Shown: positions 17,067 through 26,481, counted from the first letter of the stretch. The stretch is DNA of 64,000 nucleotides from CAZGCA01 sp964524145 (GCA_964524145.1 CAZGCA010000025.1:1-64000), one strand, 5' to 3'. Program-made: numbers and translations. Notes: generated by a model not told the origin, from the sequence alone.

Positions 17067-18179
17067 ATGGCTAAACGAGATTATTACGAGATTCTTGGCG
17101 TGGGCAGGGACGCCTCAGACGACGAATTGCGCAAGGCATACCGCAAGTTGGCGCACAAGTACCATCCCGACAAAACCGGCGGCGACAAAGAGGCGGAGGA
17201 GAAGTTCAAGGAGGCCAACGAAGCGTATGCCATCCTCGGCGACGCTGAGAAGCGCAGCAAGTACGACCGGTTCGGCCATGAGGGGCTCGGCGCCCAGGAT
17301 TTCGAAGGGTTTGGCGATTTTGCGACCGGATTCGGTTTTGGAGATATATTCGGCAGCGTTTTCGAGGACTTCTTCGGTGCTCCGAGAGGACCGCGCGGGC
17401 GTGCAGCCCCAAGAAGAGGCGCCGATCTCCAGTATGAGATGGGGATAGACCTCCACGACGCCGCGGATGGGATAGAACAGAAGGTACACGTGCCGCGAGC
17501 CGAAACGTGCGCCGACTGCGGCGGCACCGGCGCCAAGCCCGGAACGCAGAGGAGGCCGTGTCCGCAGTGTGGTGGCTCAGGTCAGATACGGCATGCCCGG
17601 GGCGTGTTCAGCGTCAGTACCACCTGCGGCCGATGCCGCGGTGAAGGCACCATTGTCGAACAACCGTGTGCCCGCTGCAACGGTCGGGGGCGTGTCAGGG
17701 CGGAACGCGAGCTTCTCATCAAGATCCCGCCCGGCGTCGACACAGGCTCACGGCTCAAGCTGCGAGGCGAAGGCGAGGCGGGCGTGCACGGCGGGCCGCG
17801 AGGCGACCTCTACGTCCTCATTCATGTGAGGCCGCACGAGGTCTTCGATCGTCACGGCGACGACATACTCTGCGACGTGCCGATCGACTTCGTGCAGGCA
17901 GCTCTAGGCACTGAGACCGAAGTGCCCACCCTTAACGGGAAGGCCAGAGTCAAGATCCCCGCCGGCACTCAATCGCAGAGAGTGTTCCGGCTCCGAGGCA
18001 AGGGAATGCCCCGGTTGCACGGGCGCGGGCATGGCGACCAACTCGTTCGCATCATCGTCGAAGTGCCCACAAAGATCAGTTCCAAGCAGCGCCACCTACT
18101 GGAACAGTTCGCGGAACTGAGCCGCGACGACGCCTACCCGCTCAGGAAGAAGTTCAACAAGAAGGTGAAGAAACTCTAG
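17067..18179 (+). CDS. dnaJ: Hsp40 co-chaperone DnaJ
   Basis: A 370-residue DnaJ. The J domain occupies residues 1-70 (DYYEILGVGRDASDDELRKA, with HPD at KYHPDKTGG). A Gly/Phe-rich region follows (GFGDFATGFGFGDIFG). Next is the zinc centre with four CxxCxG motifs (CADCGG, CPQCGG, CGRCRG, CARCNG), and then the C-terminal substrate domains. It stimulates DnaK ATPase activity and delivers clients. It follows dnaK by 65 bases, a gap that starts with a short hairpin (AGGGG/CCCCT, 17001-17019), which might lower its expression relative to dnaK. No clear terminator was seen after it. Confidence 0.96.
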   Translation: MAKRDYYEILGVGRDASDDELRKAYRKLAHKYHPDKTGGDKEAEEKFKEANEAYAILGDAEKRSKYDRFGHEGLGAQDFEGFGDFATGFGFGDIFGSVFEDFFGAPRGPRGRAAPRRGADLQYEMGIDLHDAADGIEQKVHVPRAETCADCGGTGAKPGTQRRPCPQCGGSGQIRHARGVFSVSTTCGRCRGEGTIVEQPCARCNGRGRVRAERELLIKIPPGVDTGSRLKLRGEGEAGVHGGPRGDLYVLIHVRPHEVFDRHGDDILCDVPIDFVQAALGTETEVPTLNGKARVKIPAGTQSQRVFRLRGKGMPRLHGRGHGDQLVRIIVEVPTKISSKQRHLLEQFAELSRDDAYPLRKKFNKKVKKL

Positions 18180-18390
18180 CCCACCTTACGCAAACGGCGG
18201 GACGATATTTCGACGACGCATACGCCACGGCCGAAAACGCGCCCGCGGATGCAACCCAACACCTTTTGTAGACGATAGGGTCGAGCCGCCGCGGGACAAC
18301 CCCACCTTTCTCAGAATCCCCAGCAAGAGGTTCTTGCTAGGTGGCAAGCGCTCTGATTTCATGACTGGCGATACCGTTCCTGGCATGTTT

Positions 18391-19185
18391 CTATCTCCCG
18401 TTTGCGGCGAGCCCTTGTCGGGGGCTCGGCCCGGCCATCTGTGCTGGCAGGTCATACCTGCCGCTCACAAGGTTTAACTTGATTCTGGAGAGGTCGCGGG
18501 CGGAAACAAATGCGTCGCGTAACGGCGAAATCCTATGGTGCATTCCATTAAACCGCGCAATGGGCAGCTCGACCACGTTCATACCGAGCGCATTCGCTAT
18601 CGCGATCGCCTCGCCGTCGAATCCCCACCCAGATAGTTTTGTTCGCGATAACACTTCGCGCGCCGCTTGTTGCGTGTACCCCTTGAATCCGCAACAGATG
18701 TCGGTGAACCTGCCCAGCAGGAACCGGCTGGCCAACGCATTTCCCGCACGGTCCCAGAATGCGCGAGCCGTGGGCTGCTCGGTAAGCATCCTGCTCCCTT
18801 GCAGATACCTGTTACCCGTGACGATCTCCGCGCCGTTGGCCAGTGCCCTTAGCATGTTGCTCACGTATCGCAGGGGTATGCTGCCGTCGGCGTCCATGCA
18901 CACCAGGTACCGGCCGCTGCACGCCAGCGATCCCACCCTAATAGCGTGTCCTTTACCTCGCCGCCGGCCGTACGTGATCAACCGAAGCGACGGCATGCTG
19001 CGCCTCACCCTGCTCACGGCTGCCACCGTCCCGTCGGTGCTCCCGTCATCAACCACCACGACCTCAGCACCGAAGTTTTGAATATCGAGATAGCAGTTCG
19101 CCTCTCGCAGGGTTCGTTCCAGCAGCTTCTCCTCGTTGTGCGCCGGTATCAGAACCGAAAGATACAGATCTCCAGAGGGACTCAT
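18391..19185 (-). CDS. Family 2 glycosyltransferase (dolichyl-phosphate-type)
   Basis: A 264-residue GT-A enzyme. LSVLIPAHNEEKLLERTL at the N-terminus, VVVVDDGSTDGT, and the metal-binding CMDADGSIPL are the GT2 hallmarks. GSRMLTEQPTARAFWDRAGN and CCGFKGYTQQAA resemble polyprenyl-phosphate hexosyltransferases such as dolichol-phosphate mannose synthase-like proteins. No C-terminal membrane helices are seen, so the membrane function probably comes from the GtrA-like partner. It overlaps gtrA-like by 4 bases (ATGA), and GAGGAG precedes its ATG. It likely transfers a sugar from a nucleotide donor to undecaprenyl phosphate. Confidence 0.85.
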   Translation of the reverse strand: MSPSGDLYLSVLIPAHNEEKLLERTLREANCYLDIQNFGAEVVVVDDGSTDGTVAAVSRVRRSMPSLRLITYGRRRGKGHAIRVGSLACSGRYLVCMDADGSIPLRYVSNMLRALANGAEIVTGNRYLQGSRMLTEQPTARAFWDRAGNALASRFLLGRFTDICCGFKGYTQQAAREVLSRTKLSGWGFDGEAIAIANALGMNVVELPIARFNGMHHRISPLRDAFVSARDLSRIKLNLVSGRYDLPAQMAGPSPRQGLAANGR

Positions 19186-19712
19186 CGTTGACTCCTCTTA
19201 TCTGCCCTGGTACTCGTATCTGCTACCCCTGCCCGCTCTGGTCGAAATGTCCACAGAAGATTGGCGGGGAAGCCCCAGAGCAACAGGACCGCAGTTGTCG
19301 AAATCGCCTTGGCCACCATATAGTGAAGGCCCATGTATTCTACAAAGCAGTAGACGCCCGCGTTCGCCAAGATCTGGCCCATTATCACCACCGCACCAAA
19401 CTTGCTGAACTGTTGAAGCATACCTCCTTGGCTTCTCGGAAACGTCCACCTCTTGTTAAAACAAAAACCGAATAGCATGCCCAGAACCGACCCCGACACG
19501 GACGAGATCAAGTACCACGTCGTGAAACACTCCGTCAGGATCCACAGGGTTGCAAAGTCTGTCACCGTCGAACCTGCGCCCACAGTCACGTACTTGGCAA
19601 AACGCCGGATTGTCGCGACAACCCTGCCGAGCACACTGGCTATGCTCTGGCCGTTCCACACCAGAGGCTTCCCCAACGCCGCAAGACGAATGCCCAGATC
19701 CCTACTCGCCAT
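19182..19712 (-). CDS. GtrA-like four-helix membrane protein
   Basis: A 176-residue protein with four hydrophobic helices typical of the GtrA/DPMS family (RFAKYVTVGAGSTVTDFATL, FGFCFNKRWTF between helices 2 and 3, and a final LLWGFPANLLWTF). GtrA proteins are thought to help flip or position polyprenyl-linked sugars for transfer outside the cytoplasm. It lies between a diacylglycerol-kinase-like gene 12 bases upstream and the GT2 gene it overlaps. The three are therefore probably one operon for lipid or envelope glycan modification. Confidence 0.85.
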   Translation of the reverse strand: MASRDLGIRLAALGKPLVWNGQSIASVLGRVVATIRRFAKYVTVGAGSTVTDFATLWILTECFTTWYLISSVSGSVLGMLFGFCFNKRWTFPRSQGGMLQQFSKFGAVVIMGQILANAGVYCFVEYMGLHYMVAKAISTTAVLLLWGFPANLLWTFRPERAGVADTSTRADKRSQR

Positions 19713-19724
19713 CTTGACACGTCC

Positions 19725-20621
19725 TCATCTTGCCGGCACCAGTACAGTGGCCGCCCCAGGAAGTATCTCAAACTCTGCCGGGAGGAAACCCGCCGACTCG
19801 CCGTCCACCTGGACCGGGACCTTCTGTTCCGAGGTCACACGCACTCTTGTTCCATGCGCGTAGAAGACATCGCCGAACTTGAGATGGGTTCCGGAATACA
19901 CGCCTGACACGTAACGGAGCATATCCGCTACGGTTCCCTTCTGAAACACGCATACATCGAGACGTCCATCGAAAGGGTCCGCCTTTGGGGTTATCGGGAC
20001 GCCCATGCCATGGTTGCGCACGTTGCCTATCGCTACCTGACCCGCGCCCTCCGCCAGCAGCTCACCATCCACCTCAACCGATATCGGCGGGAAACCGTAG
20101 GAGCCAAGCACCGACAGTATATGAGGTGCGTAGGTGCCCACCCATATGTTGCCGTTTCGTCGCGCGCTCAGGCTGTGAACCACTGCCGCGTCAACTCCGG
20201 CACCCGCGCCCATCAGGAAACACCAATCACCCATTTGACCCGCGTCCATCCGGCGCAACTCGCCACTGCGCAACGTGTCGCAGAGACCGTCCACGTTACG
20301 GGCCACTTTCAGCTCTTTGGCGATCACATTCGCCGTACCGATAGGCAATATGGCCATTGGCACTTTTGATTTGCTCTTGCAGAGCCCGTTGTACACAGCG
20401 TTCACCGTTCCGTCGCCGCCAGCAACCACAACAGCCATATAGTCTCCCGATAACTTGCGTGACTCCGCCTGGGCATCCTCTCCTTGCTTGACCTCGAATG
20501 CGTCCACTTCGAACCCGTGACCCTTGATCCTTTCTGCGGTCCGGCCCAAGAAATCCGGTCGCAAACCAGAGCCTGAGCTCGGATTGAAAATTAGCTTGAC
20601 ACGCGAACTCGACCGGTTCAT
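19725..20621 (-). CDS. Diacylglycerol/lipid kinase family protein (YegS/DagK type)
   Basis: A 298-residue soluble kinase. The start at 20621 is taken because GGAAGA precedes it and the family opening VKLIFNPSSGSG comes straight after. The nucleotide-binding VVVAGGDGTVNAVYNGL and ILPIGTANVIAKEL motifs are intact, and the C-terminal beta-sandwich domain has the DPFDGRLDVCVF segment. It probably phosphorylates diacylglycerol or a related lipid. It is first in a three-gene minus-strand operon with a GtrA-like protein and a GT2. Confidence 0.87.
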   Translation of the reverse strand: MNRSSSRVKLIFNPSSGSGLRPDFLGRTAERIKGHGFEVDAFEVKQGEDAQAESRKLSGDYMAVVVAGGDGTVNAVYNGLCKSKSKVPMAILPIGTANVIAKELKVARNVDGLCDTLRSGELRRMDAGQMGDWCFLMGAGAGVDAAVVHSLSARRNGNIWVGTYAPHILSVLGSYGFPPISVEVDGELLAEGAGQVAIGNVRNHGMGVPITPKADPFDGRLDVCVFQKGTVADMLRYVSGVYSGTHLKFGDVFYAHGTRVRVTSEQKVPVQVDGESAGFLPAEFEILPGAATVLVPAR

Positions 20622-20971
20622 CGCTTCTTCCACACACCACAACAAACGCTTCTTCTTCCCGTATTCGCAAACGGTGTGCCAAGCGACGAGAATCCGCGCT
20701 TTGACAGTCTCAAAAACGCAACCAATTGTCATAACATGCTTTAACGCGCCAGACGCTTACCGCTGACGCGCTCTAATTCACGTGTCTTTACCGCCTGAGT
20801 GCAACGAAAATACTGCGGGTGCAATAAAACATGTGCAGGTGAACGGGAAGATGCGTGCCACTCCAGTGACTGCCTTCTGCTCCGCTCGGACTGGCTTGGC
20901 GTCAAGAGTCGGGTACGCTAGCGCGGACGTGGCGCACGCCTGCCCGGCGGCGAGCCGGCGCGATTATTGCC

Positions 20972-21000
20972 TTGTCCAATACCGCACGATCTGTTAGGAT
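20972..21000 (+). promoter_or_regulatory. Sigma70-like promoter for the acyl-CoA ligase
   Basis: TTGTCC (20972-20977), 17 bases, TAGGAT (20995-21000). It lies in the 422-base gap between two divergent genes, in which I see no other gene. It rules out the longest reading of the ligase gene, which would start within this promoter. Confidence 0.45.
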
Positions 21001-21043
21001 ACATGATGTTCTGTTTTGTCGAATAAACTGTGAGGAGGAGACT

Positions 21044-22747
21044 TTGACTGACGACGACAGGCTCTGGGTCAAGAGTTACGACCAATGGGTCGACCCGGAC
21101 CTTACGATCCCTGATATCTCTTATGTCGGTCTCTTGGAGCAGAGCTTCAATGATTTCCCGGACCGCACGGCATTCCACTTCATGGGTATCAGCCAGACCT
21201 TTGGCGACTTTGACCGCCAGTCCCGGCGTTTCGCGAATTTTCTCGCCCGGATAGGGTGCGCGCCCGGGGACGTCGTGGGTATCAACCTGCCCAACACTCC
21301 ACAGTACATGATCGCCCACGCGGGCACACTCAGGGCGGGATGCGCGGCCACCGGAGTCTCGCCGCTCCTCTCACCCAACGAGATGGCGTACCAGATCGCT
21401 GATTCCGGGGCTCGGGTACTCGTGACTCTCGATGCCATATTCGAGAAGAAGTTCCTGAAGATCAAGGACCAGGTCCCGAATTTGACTCATCTGGTGACGA
21501 CAAACATCGCGGACTTTCTCCCACGATGGAAACGTTCTGTGGCGAAAGTGCTCAAGAAGATTCCCACCGGAAACGTTGTTCCGGTGACCGGCAAGACGAT
21601 CATCCCTTTTATGGATCTTCTGCGCGACTACCCTGCGCAACGTCCCGAGACCAGTGTCACGCCCGAGGACACGTGCCTCATACAGTACACCGGCGGCACC
21701 ACCGGTTTCCCGAAAGGGGCCGAACTCATCCACCGGAATCTAGTCGCCAATCTGCACCAGGTCAACAACTGGTTTGGAACGGATCCCGGGAGAGATGTCC
21801 TGTGTTCCGGGTTCCCGTTCTTCCACTTGGCAGGACTGGCTCTGTGCATGTGGGCCATGGCCCACGGCAACGCACAGATACTCATTCCGGACCCCCGGAA
21901 CGCCCGGCACATTTGCGGCGAGATCGCTCGCCATCGGCCCACGCGTCTCTGCAATGTCCCCTCTCTCTACCAGATGCTTCTCGACGAGCCCAGGTTCAAG
22001 TCCTTGCCGGCTTCCTCGGTCGAGGCCATCAGAACCTGTATCTCCGCTGCCGCACCACTTCCGGCGGAGTTCTACCGGGCTCTCGAGACCGCGGTCGGGG
22101 AGGGGAAAGTGCTCGAGGCTTACGGAATGACTGAGACGGGTCCCCTGCTGACAATGAATCCCCAGGATGGACAGAAGAAGATCGGTTCAGTAGGACTGCC
22201 ATTGCCGAGCACCTGCATAAAGATCGTCGATCTCGATACGGGAACCCGGGAGATGCCTCTCGGGCAAGAGGGCGAAATCATCGGCAACGGCCCACAGGTG
22301 ATGAAAGGGTACTACAACAAGCCGGAGGAAACAGCCCACGCTTTGAGAGAGTTCCAGGGGAAGCGGTGGATGTTCACCGGCGACATTGGCAGGATGGACG
22401 AAGATGGGTACGTCTACATTGTCGACAGGGCCAAGGATATGCTCAACGTCGGCGGGTTCAAGGTTTTCTCAACGGAGGCAGAGGAAACCCTCTACGGTCA
22501 CCCGGCCGTCGAGTACTGCGCGTTTGTCGGCCTGGCCAATCCCGAACGCCCCGGAAGCGAGCTGGTCAAGGCCGTCATCCAACCCACATCACAGTACAAG
22601 GAATGGGACAAGAAGAAGCTCGAAGATGATATCATCAGCTACTGCCGGGAGAACATGGCCCCATACAAAATCCCCAGAATCATCGAGTTCGTCGACCAGA
22701 TGCCACTTACGGCCGTGGGCAAAGTCGACAAGAAGTCCCTGCGGTAG
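21044..22747 (+). CDS. AMP-binding long-chain acyl-CoA ligase
   Basis: A 567-residue adenylate-forming enzyme that makes acyl-CoA from fatty acid, ATP and CoA. The start is a TTG at 21044 with GAGGAGGAG just before it. Motifs: CLIQYTGGTTGFPKGAEL (P-loop-like A3), EAYGMTETGPLLTMNP (A5), MFTGDIGRMDEDGYVYIVDR (A7/A8) and the C-terminal catalytic lysine segment PLTAVGKVDKKSLR (A10). No membrane segment or carrier-protein domain is present. It stands as a single gene. The long-chain preference is inferred from overall similarity to FadD, and medium-chain substrates are possible. Confidence 0.88.
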   Translation: MTDDDRLWVKSYDQWVDPDLTIPDISYVGLLEQSFNDFPDRTAFHFMGISQTFGDFDRQSRRFANFLARIGCAPGDVVGINLPNTPQYMIAHAGTLRAGCAATGVSPLLSPNEMAYQIADSGARVLVTLDAIFEKKFLKIKDQVPNLTHLVTTNIADFLPRWKRSVAKVLKKIPTGNVVPVTGKTIIPFMDLLRDYPAQRPETSVTPEDTCLIQYTGGTTGFPKGAELIHRNLVANLHQVNNWFGTDPGRDVLCSGFPFFHLAGLALCMWAMAHGNAQILIPDPRNARHICGEIARHRPTRLCNVPSLYQMLLDEPRFKSLPASSVEAIRTCISAAAPLPAEFYRALETAVGEGKVLEAYGMTETGPLLTMNPQDGQKKIGSVGLPLPSTCIKIVDLDTGTREMPLGQEGEIIGNGPQVMKGYYNKPEETAHALREFQGKRWMFTGDIGRMDEDGYVYIVDRAKDMLNVGGFKVFSTEAEETLYGHPAVEYCAFVGLANPERPGSELVKAVIQPTSQYKEWDKKKLEDDIISYCRENMAPYKIPRIIEFVDQMPLTAVGKVDKKSLR

Positions 22748-22828
22748 CGCCGTGTTCCATCTCCAGCTTTCTCCTCCTCACCACCACCCAAAAACCACCA
22801 CAACGCAAATGCCTTTTTCGCGCTGTGC

Positions 22829-22857
22829 TTGACTTCCAGGGTTGCAGCGCATATACT
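22829..22857 (+). promoter_or_regulatory. Sigma70-like promoter ahead of the CBM-like gene
   Basis: TTGACT (22829-22834), a 17-base spacer and TATACT (22852-22857) form a near-consensus promoter. Transcription would begin near 22864, which excludes the most upstream start codon of the following gene. Confidence 0.7.
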
Positions 22858-22915
22858 TGTGCGCAAAGGAGGAGTGTGCAATCGGCGGGAAATGGGTGCT
22901 GGAAGCGGCGGTTTC

Positions 22916-23740
22916 ATGCACAGAAGATGGATGAGTTGCCCGGTAGTAGGGGCGATTGCGGTCTCGTTGGTTCTGGTCTGGGGAAGGAGCGCTGAGGTCT
23001 CGTCTGAGAATCTGCTGAAGAACCCCGGATTCGAGCAGGGGAACGCCGACAGGCCGGATTACTGGCACCTGTCGTTGGTCGAGATGGAGGGAGCGCGGGC
23101 GGTATGGGACGCGGAGGTCAGTCACCAGGGTCAGCGTGCCGTCATGCTCGCGAACGAGAAACGGTATCCCAGAGAACAGTATAACAACTGGAGCCAGAAC
23201 GTGCTCGGGATTGCCGAGGGGCGCGAGATAACGGTTTCAGGATACATAACGTCCGAGAAGGTGACCGAGGCCGCGTTATGGATTCAGTGTTGGGCGAAGA
23301 CGAAACGCGAACTGCTCGGGTTTGCAACCACGGCAACAGTGTTTCCGGTCCGGGGCACGGCGGATTGGTCGTTGCGTGAAGCGTCTCTGGAGGTGCCTGA
23401 AGGTACGGGGATCGTGACGGTGAGGTGCGTGGTATCGGGCACAGGCACCGCGTGGTTCGACGATATCCGTCTCACCGAGAAGGTCGAGCCGGACGAGTCC
23501 GACGAGGACAACAAGGAACTCGATGAGGCTGAAGGGCTACTGATCGAGCGGTTGCGGGAGGCGAACAACATCCTTCAAGAGAGTAACAAGATACTTACCG
23601 ACACGAATCGGCAGTTGCGGTACGAGATCGAAGAGTTGAAAAGGGAGCTGGCGGGGTTGGGCCGGCGGAAACCAGCCGATCCTCCGCCGGGTTTTCCGTT
23701 TCTGCTCTCCCCGGATGCAAGCAACGGAAAGAGGAACTGA
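22916..23740 (+). CDS. Exported carbohydrate-binding-like protein with C-terminal coiled coil
   Basis: About 274 residues from the ATG at 22916; an in-frame ATG at 22892 is the alternative. A signal peptide (PVVGAIAVSLVLVWGRSAE) is followed by a jelly-roll-like domain that starts NLLKNPGFEQG and ends GTAWFDDIRL. This is the layout of CBM4/9- or CBM22-like carbohydrate-binding modules. Residues about 200-255 form an acidic coiled coil (LIERLREANNILQESNKILT...). A short Pro-rich tail ends the protein. There is no catalytic domain, so it is probably a surface or periplasmic binding or scaffold protein. The PilZ gene follows 26 bases later. Confidence 0.65.
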   Translation: MHRRWMSCPVVGAIAVSLVLVWGRSAEVSSENLLKNPGFEQGNADRPDYWHLSLVEMEGARAVWDAEVSHQGQRAVMLANEKRYPREQYNNWSQNVLGIAEGREITVSGYITSEKVTEAALWIQCWAKTKRELLGFATTATVFPVRGTADWSLREASLEVPEGTGIVTVRCVVSGTGTAWFDDIRLTEKVEPDESDEDNKELDEAEGLLIERLREANNILQESNKILTDTNRQLRYEIEELKRELAGLGRRKPADPPPGFPFLLSPDASNGKRN

Positions 23741-23766
23741 AAGAGACCGAAGAGCTGTCTTGAGTT

Positions 23767-24594
23767 ATGACTGCACCGTACGACGCGATAACGGATCCTG
23801 AGATGGTCCACCAGTTGGTTGACGGAGGCTGCGCCGCCAACGCGGCAGCGGACGTCTGGGTGCGCGGCAAGAGCACTACGGAAAACTACAAGAGCACGCT
23901 GTACGAGATAACGCTGCTCGATGACAAGCGTGTGGTGTCGATCGCGCTACCGACACATGACGGGACAGTCGTGCCTTTGTCTCGCAACGCCAAGCTGGAA
24001 GTGCACTTCATGGTGAGAGAAAAGCGTTATCTGTTCCACACATCGCTGGTCGGCCGTTCGGAGTTCGCGTTGAGTGCTGGCACGAAAGTGCAGACGCTGC
24101 TTGTTGCGTATCCGGGCATACTCGAACGTGCTCAGAGACGGCGCTACTACCGGGTTGGGCCATCACCGTTCCAACCGATTGAAGTTCGCATACGAGCGCT
24201 CCGCGAGGAGAAGAGACCGAAACAGAAGAAATGGACCTACAAGGAAAAGAAGGAAGAGGATTTCATCACGGCGACGCTACGAGATATAAGTGCAGGTGGA
24301 ATTGCGTTACAGCTTGGGTTGCGAGACGCGCCGATGTACGAGATCGGATCGCGGCTCAGGGTGAGCTTCGATATCAACGACGGCGAGGAAGAGATGAAGT
24401 TCAACGTGGCGGTGCGAAACCATCGCGAGACGGGAACACACCCTCCCGAGATAGTGTATGGTTTGGAGCTTGTGGATGTCGAGACGTCGCTCGAAGGCAG
24501 ACAGCAGATTAACCGCATTTTCAGATACGTTGCCAGAAGACAGCGGGAAGAGCTGGCCCGGGTTCGCGGCGGAGAGATGGCGGAACGAGCGTAA
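23767..24594 (+). CDS. PilZ-domain c-di-GMP-binding protein
   Basis: A 275-residue cytoplasmic protein. Residues about 20-110 resemble the YcgR N-terminal domain. The PilZ part begins with the c-di-GMP-binding arginine motif in AQRRRYYRV (about residues 118-126) and carries DISAGGIAL (D/N-x-S-x-x-G) about 55 residues later, after a lysine-rich insertion. It probably senses cyclic di-GMP and adjusts motility, secretion or exopolysaccharide. It is followed six bases later by a small membrane protein gene, so the two are likely coupled. Confidence 0.85.
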   Translation: MTAPYDAITDPEMVHQLVDGGCAANAAADVWVRGKSTTENYKSTLYEITLLDDKRVVSIALPTHDGTVVPLSRNAKLEVHFMVREKRYLFHTSLVGRSEFALSAGTKVQTLLVAYPGILERAQRRRYYRVGPSPFQPIEVRIRALREEKRPKQKKWTYKEKKEEDFITATLRDISAGGIALQLGLRDAPMYEIGSRLRVSFDINDGEEEMKFNVAVRNHRETGTHPPEIVYGLELVDVETSLEGRQQINRIFRYVARRQREELARVRGGEMAERA

Positions 24595-24600
24595 GGAGAG

Positions 24601-24810
24601 ATGATGAGCAGAGCACTGCTGCGATTTGTTATCCCGACGCTGTTCGCGCTCGCCGCTGCCGGCGGGGCATACCTTGTGCTGACGTTCCTGGCTGGCGCGT
24701 TCGGTCGCAAGCTCGGGGTGTCTCCCGACTCCGAGCCAGAGGCGAGCGACGAACCGCAGCCATCCGAGAACAGCCCGCCCGAACCGGAAGAAGAAGTAGT
24801 AGAGGAATAA
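24601..24810 (+). CDS. Small membrane protein with acidic tail
   Basis: 69 residues. One or two hydrophobic segments (FVIPTLFALAAAGGAYLVLT) are followed by a tail very rich in Glu, Pro and Ser (ends PEPEEEVVEE). TAAGGAGAG precedes the start, only six bases after the PilZ gene. No family recognised. It may anchor or modulate the PilZ protein, but that rests on position alone. Confidence 0.6.
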   Translation: MMSRALLRFVIPTLFALAAAGGAYLVLTFLAGAFGRKLGVSPDSEPEASDEPQPSENSPPEPEEEVVEE

Positions 24811-24876
24811 AAAATCCCCGCCGAATGCCGTGGGAACCGTGTTACATCTGATCCCTGTTTGTACAGGTGGGTGCCC

Positions 24877-25104
24877 TCACGGGAATTTCAGAGGTCCGCG
24901 ACGAGGCGGCATGTCATCCGTTCCTCGAATCTTGAGCTCCCAATCAAATGTTAATGGGTCAGTTAAACCACGGTACCGCACTAACACGGCAGGGATTTCA
25001 CTATTAACGTCCCGCAGATGAATCCTAACAGAACCTCGCGCAGAAATGCAAGTGTCAATGCGCTGCTCCTTGGGGTCAGTGTTGGAACATTGAGATGCTG
25101 TCAT
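24877..25104 (-). CDS. Possible short gene or gene fragment
   Basis: The 316-base gap before the radical SAM gene holds a minus-strand frame of 75 residues (starts MTASQCSNTDPKEQR, ends RRGPLKFP). Its codon use is more AT-rich than neighbouring genes, and it contains a plausible strand pattern. There is no ribosome-binding site of note and no recognised family. It may be a decayed fragment from elsewhere, or chance. Confidence 0.2.
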   Translation of the reverse strand: MTASQCSNTDPKEQRIDTCISARGSVRIHLRDVNSEIPAVLVRYRGLTDPLTFDWELKIRGTDDMPPRRGPLKFP

Positions 25105-25126
25105 CAAGAATGATATAGTGGGGTCG

Positions 25127-26383
25127 ATGAACGACTTCGAAACAGCTACTCCACACAACCGCAGGCGTGTTTTCTCGCTCCTGCTCAAACCGTCGTCGTT
25201 CGACTGCAACCTTCGATGCGCGTATTGCTTCTATTCGGGTAAGAGCAGTCTGTATCCCGGCGAACGTCATCCAAGGATGTCGGAGGACGTGCTCGACGCG
25301 GTGGTGCGCAAATCGTTGAGGCTGCGTGCCGACCAGACATCGTTTTCGTGGCAGGGCGGCGAACCGATGATCATGGGCATAGAGTTCTATCGCAAAGTGG
25401 TCGAGTTGCAGAAGAAATACGGTGAGGGCGGCCAGTGTGTCGGGAATGCCGTTCAGACGAACGCGACGCTCATCAATGACGAATGGGCCGAGCTGTTTCG
25501 CGAGTACAACTTCCTTGTGGGCGCAAGCCTCGACGGTCCTGCCGAACTGCACGACTACCACAGGAAGACGGCTGCCGGCGGGGGGTCGCACGATATGGTC
25601 GTGCGGGGTATCGACACGTTGCGGAAACACGGCGTCGAATTCAATGTGCTGACGGTGGTCACCCCACTGAATGCGCACAGGGCACGCGATACATATGACT
25701 TCTTCATGGATAAGGGGTACACATACCTCCAGTTCATTCCCGTTACTGACATCGATCCGGAGACCGGCGAGCTCTCGGACTTCTCTGTCCGGCCCGAGGA
25801 GTACGGCGAGTTTCTCTGCGAGCTGTTCGACCGGTGGTACGAGCACGGGTTTCCGAACGTCTCGATCCGAACGTTTGACGCGTTGCTCGAGGTCGGCGTG
25901 ACGGGCGAGTCGCCGCTCTGCACGTTCCGGGCGTGCTGCGACTCCTATCTGCTCGTCGAGCACAACGGCGACGTCTACCCATGCGATTTTTTTGCCGAAC
26001 GTCACTGGCGGCTCGGCAACGTCCTCGAGGACGAGTTTCCCGCGCTCGAGACGGTGCCGTTACGGCGGCATTTCGCCACATCGAAGGCACACCTGCCGGA
26101 CGAATGTCGCGAATGCAGGTGGTTGCGGCAATGTTATGGCGGCTGTCTGCGGGAGCGTGTGTGGCGCGACGGCGCGTTCCACGGATATTCGTACCTCTGC
26201 ACCGCCTACAAACGGTTTTTCGCGCACGCAGCACCGCGGCTCGACGCGCTCAGAAAGCAGATTCTGGCTGCACGGTTCCCGCCGGCGGTCGAGCCGGTGC
26301 CGGCGGGCCGCAAAGCCGGCCGCAACGACCCGTGCCCGTGCGGCAGCGGACGGAAGTACAAGCACTGCTGCGGCAAGCGCTGA
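25127..26383 (+). CDS. Radical SAM anaerobic sulfatase-maturase-like enzyme with SEC-C tail
   Basis: About 418 residues. The radical SAM cluster motif CNLRCAYCFY lies near residue 28, followed by FSWQGGEPMI and QTNATLI, as in anaerobic sulfatase-maturating enzymes. The C-terminal SPASM region supplies further cysteines (CRECRWLRQCYGGC). The last 20 residues form a SEC-C zinc motif (NDPCPCGSGRKYKHCCG). anSMEs convert a Cys or Ser of sulfatases to formylglycine. No sulfatase gene is in the window, so the target must lie elsewhere or the function may differ. A GTG at 25118 is an alternative start. Confidence 0.8.
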   Translation: MNDFETATPHNRRRVFSLLLKPSSFDCNLRCAYCFYSGKSSLYPGERHPRMSEDVLDAVVRKSLRLRADQTSFSWQGGEPMIMGIEFYRKVVELQKKYGEGGQCVGNAVQTNATLINDEWAELFREYNFLVGASLDGPAELHDYHRKTAAGGGSHDMVVRGIDTLRKHGVEFNVLTVVTPLNAHRARDTYDFFMDKGYTYLQFIPVTDIDPETGELSDFSVRPEEYGEFLCELFDRWYEHGFPNVSIRTFDALLEVGVTGESPLCTFRACCDSYLLVEHNGDVYPCDFFAERHWRLGNVLEDEFPALETVPLRRHFATSKAHLPDECRECRWLRQCYGGCLRERVWRDGAFHGYSYLCTAYKRFFAHAAPRLDALRKQILAARFPPAVEPVPAGRKAGRNDPCPCGSGRKYKHCCGKR

Positions 26384-26481
26384 GTTTGTCACGGCTCTCG
26401 TTCATACTTGGTGAAAGTAGCTGGTGGTCGTGGGTTTTCGCTGGCCCATGCGTCTACACGTGAGCCGACAGATCATTGTTG

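Noticed and set aside
18186..18455. 89-residue minus-strand frame after dnaJ
   Set aside because: It overlaps the end of the GT2 gene in another frame and is rich in Arg/Pro/Gly, typical of chance frames in GC-rich DNA.
20782..20997. 71-residue frame between the lipid kinase and acyl-CoA ligase genes
   Set aside because: It has no ribosome-binding site, overlaps the ligase promoter, and matches no family.
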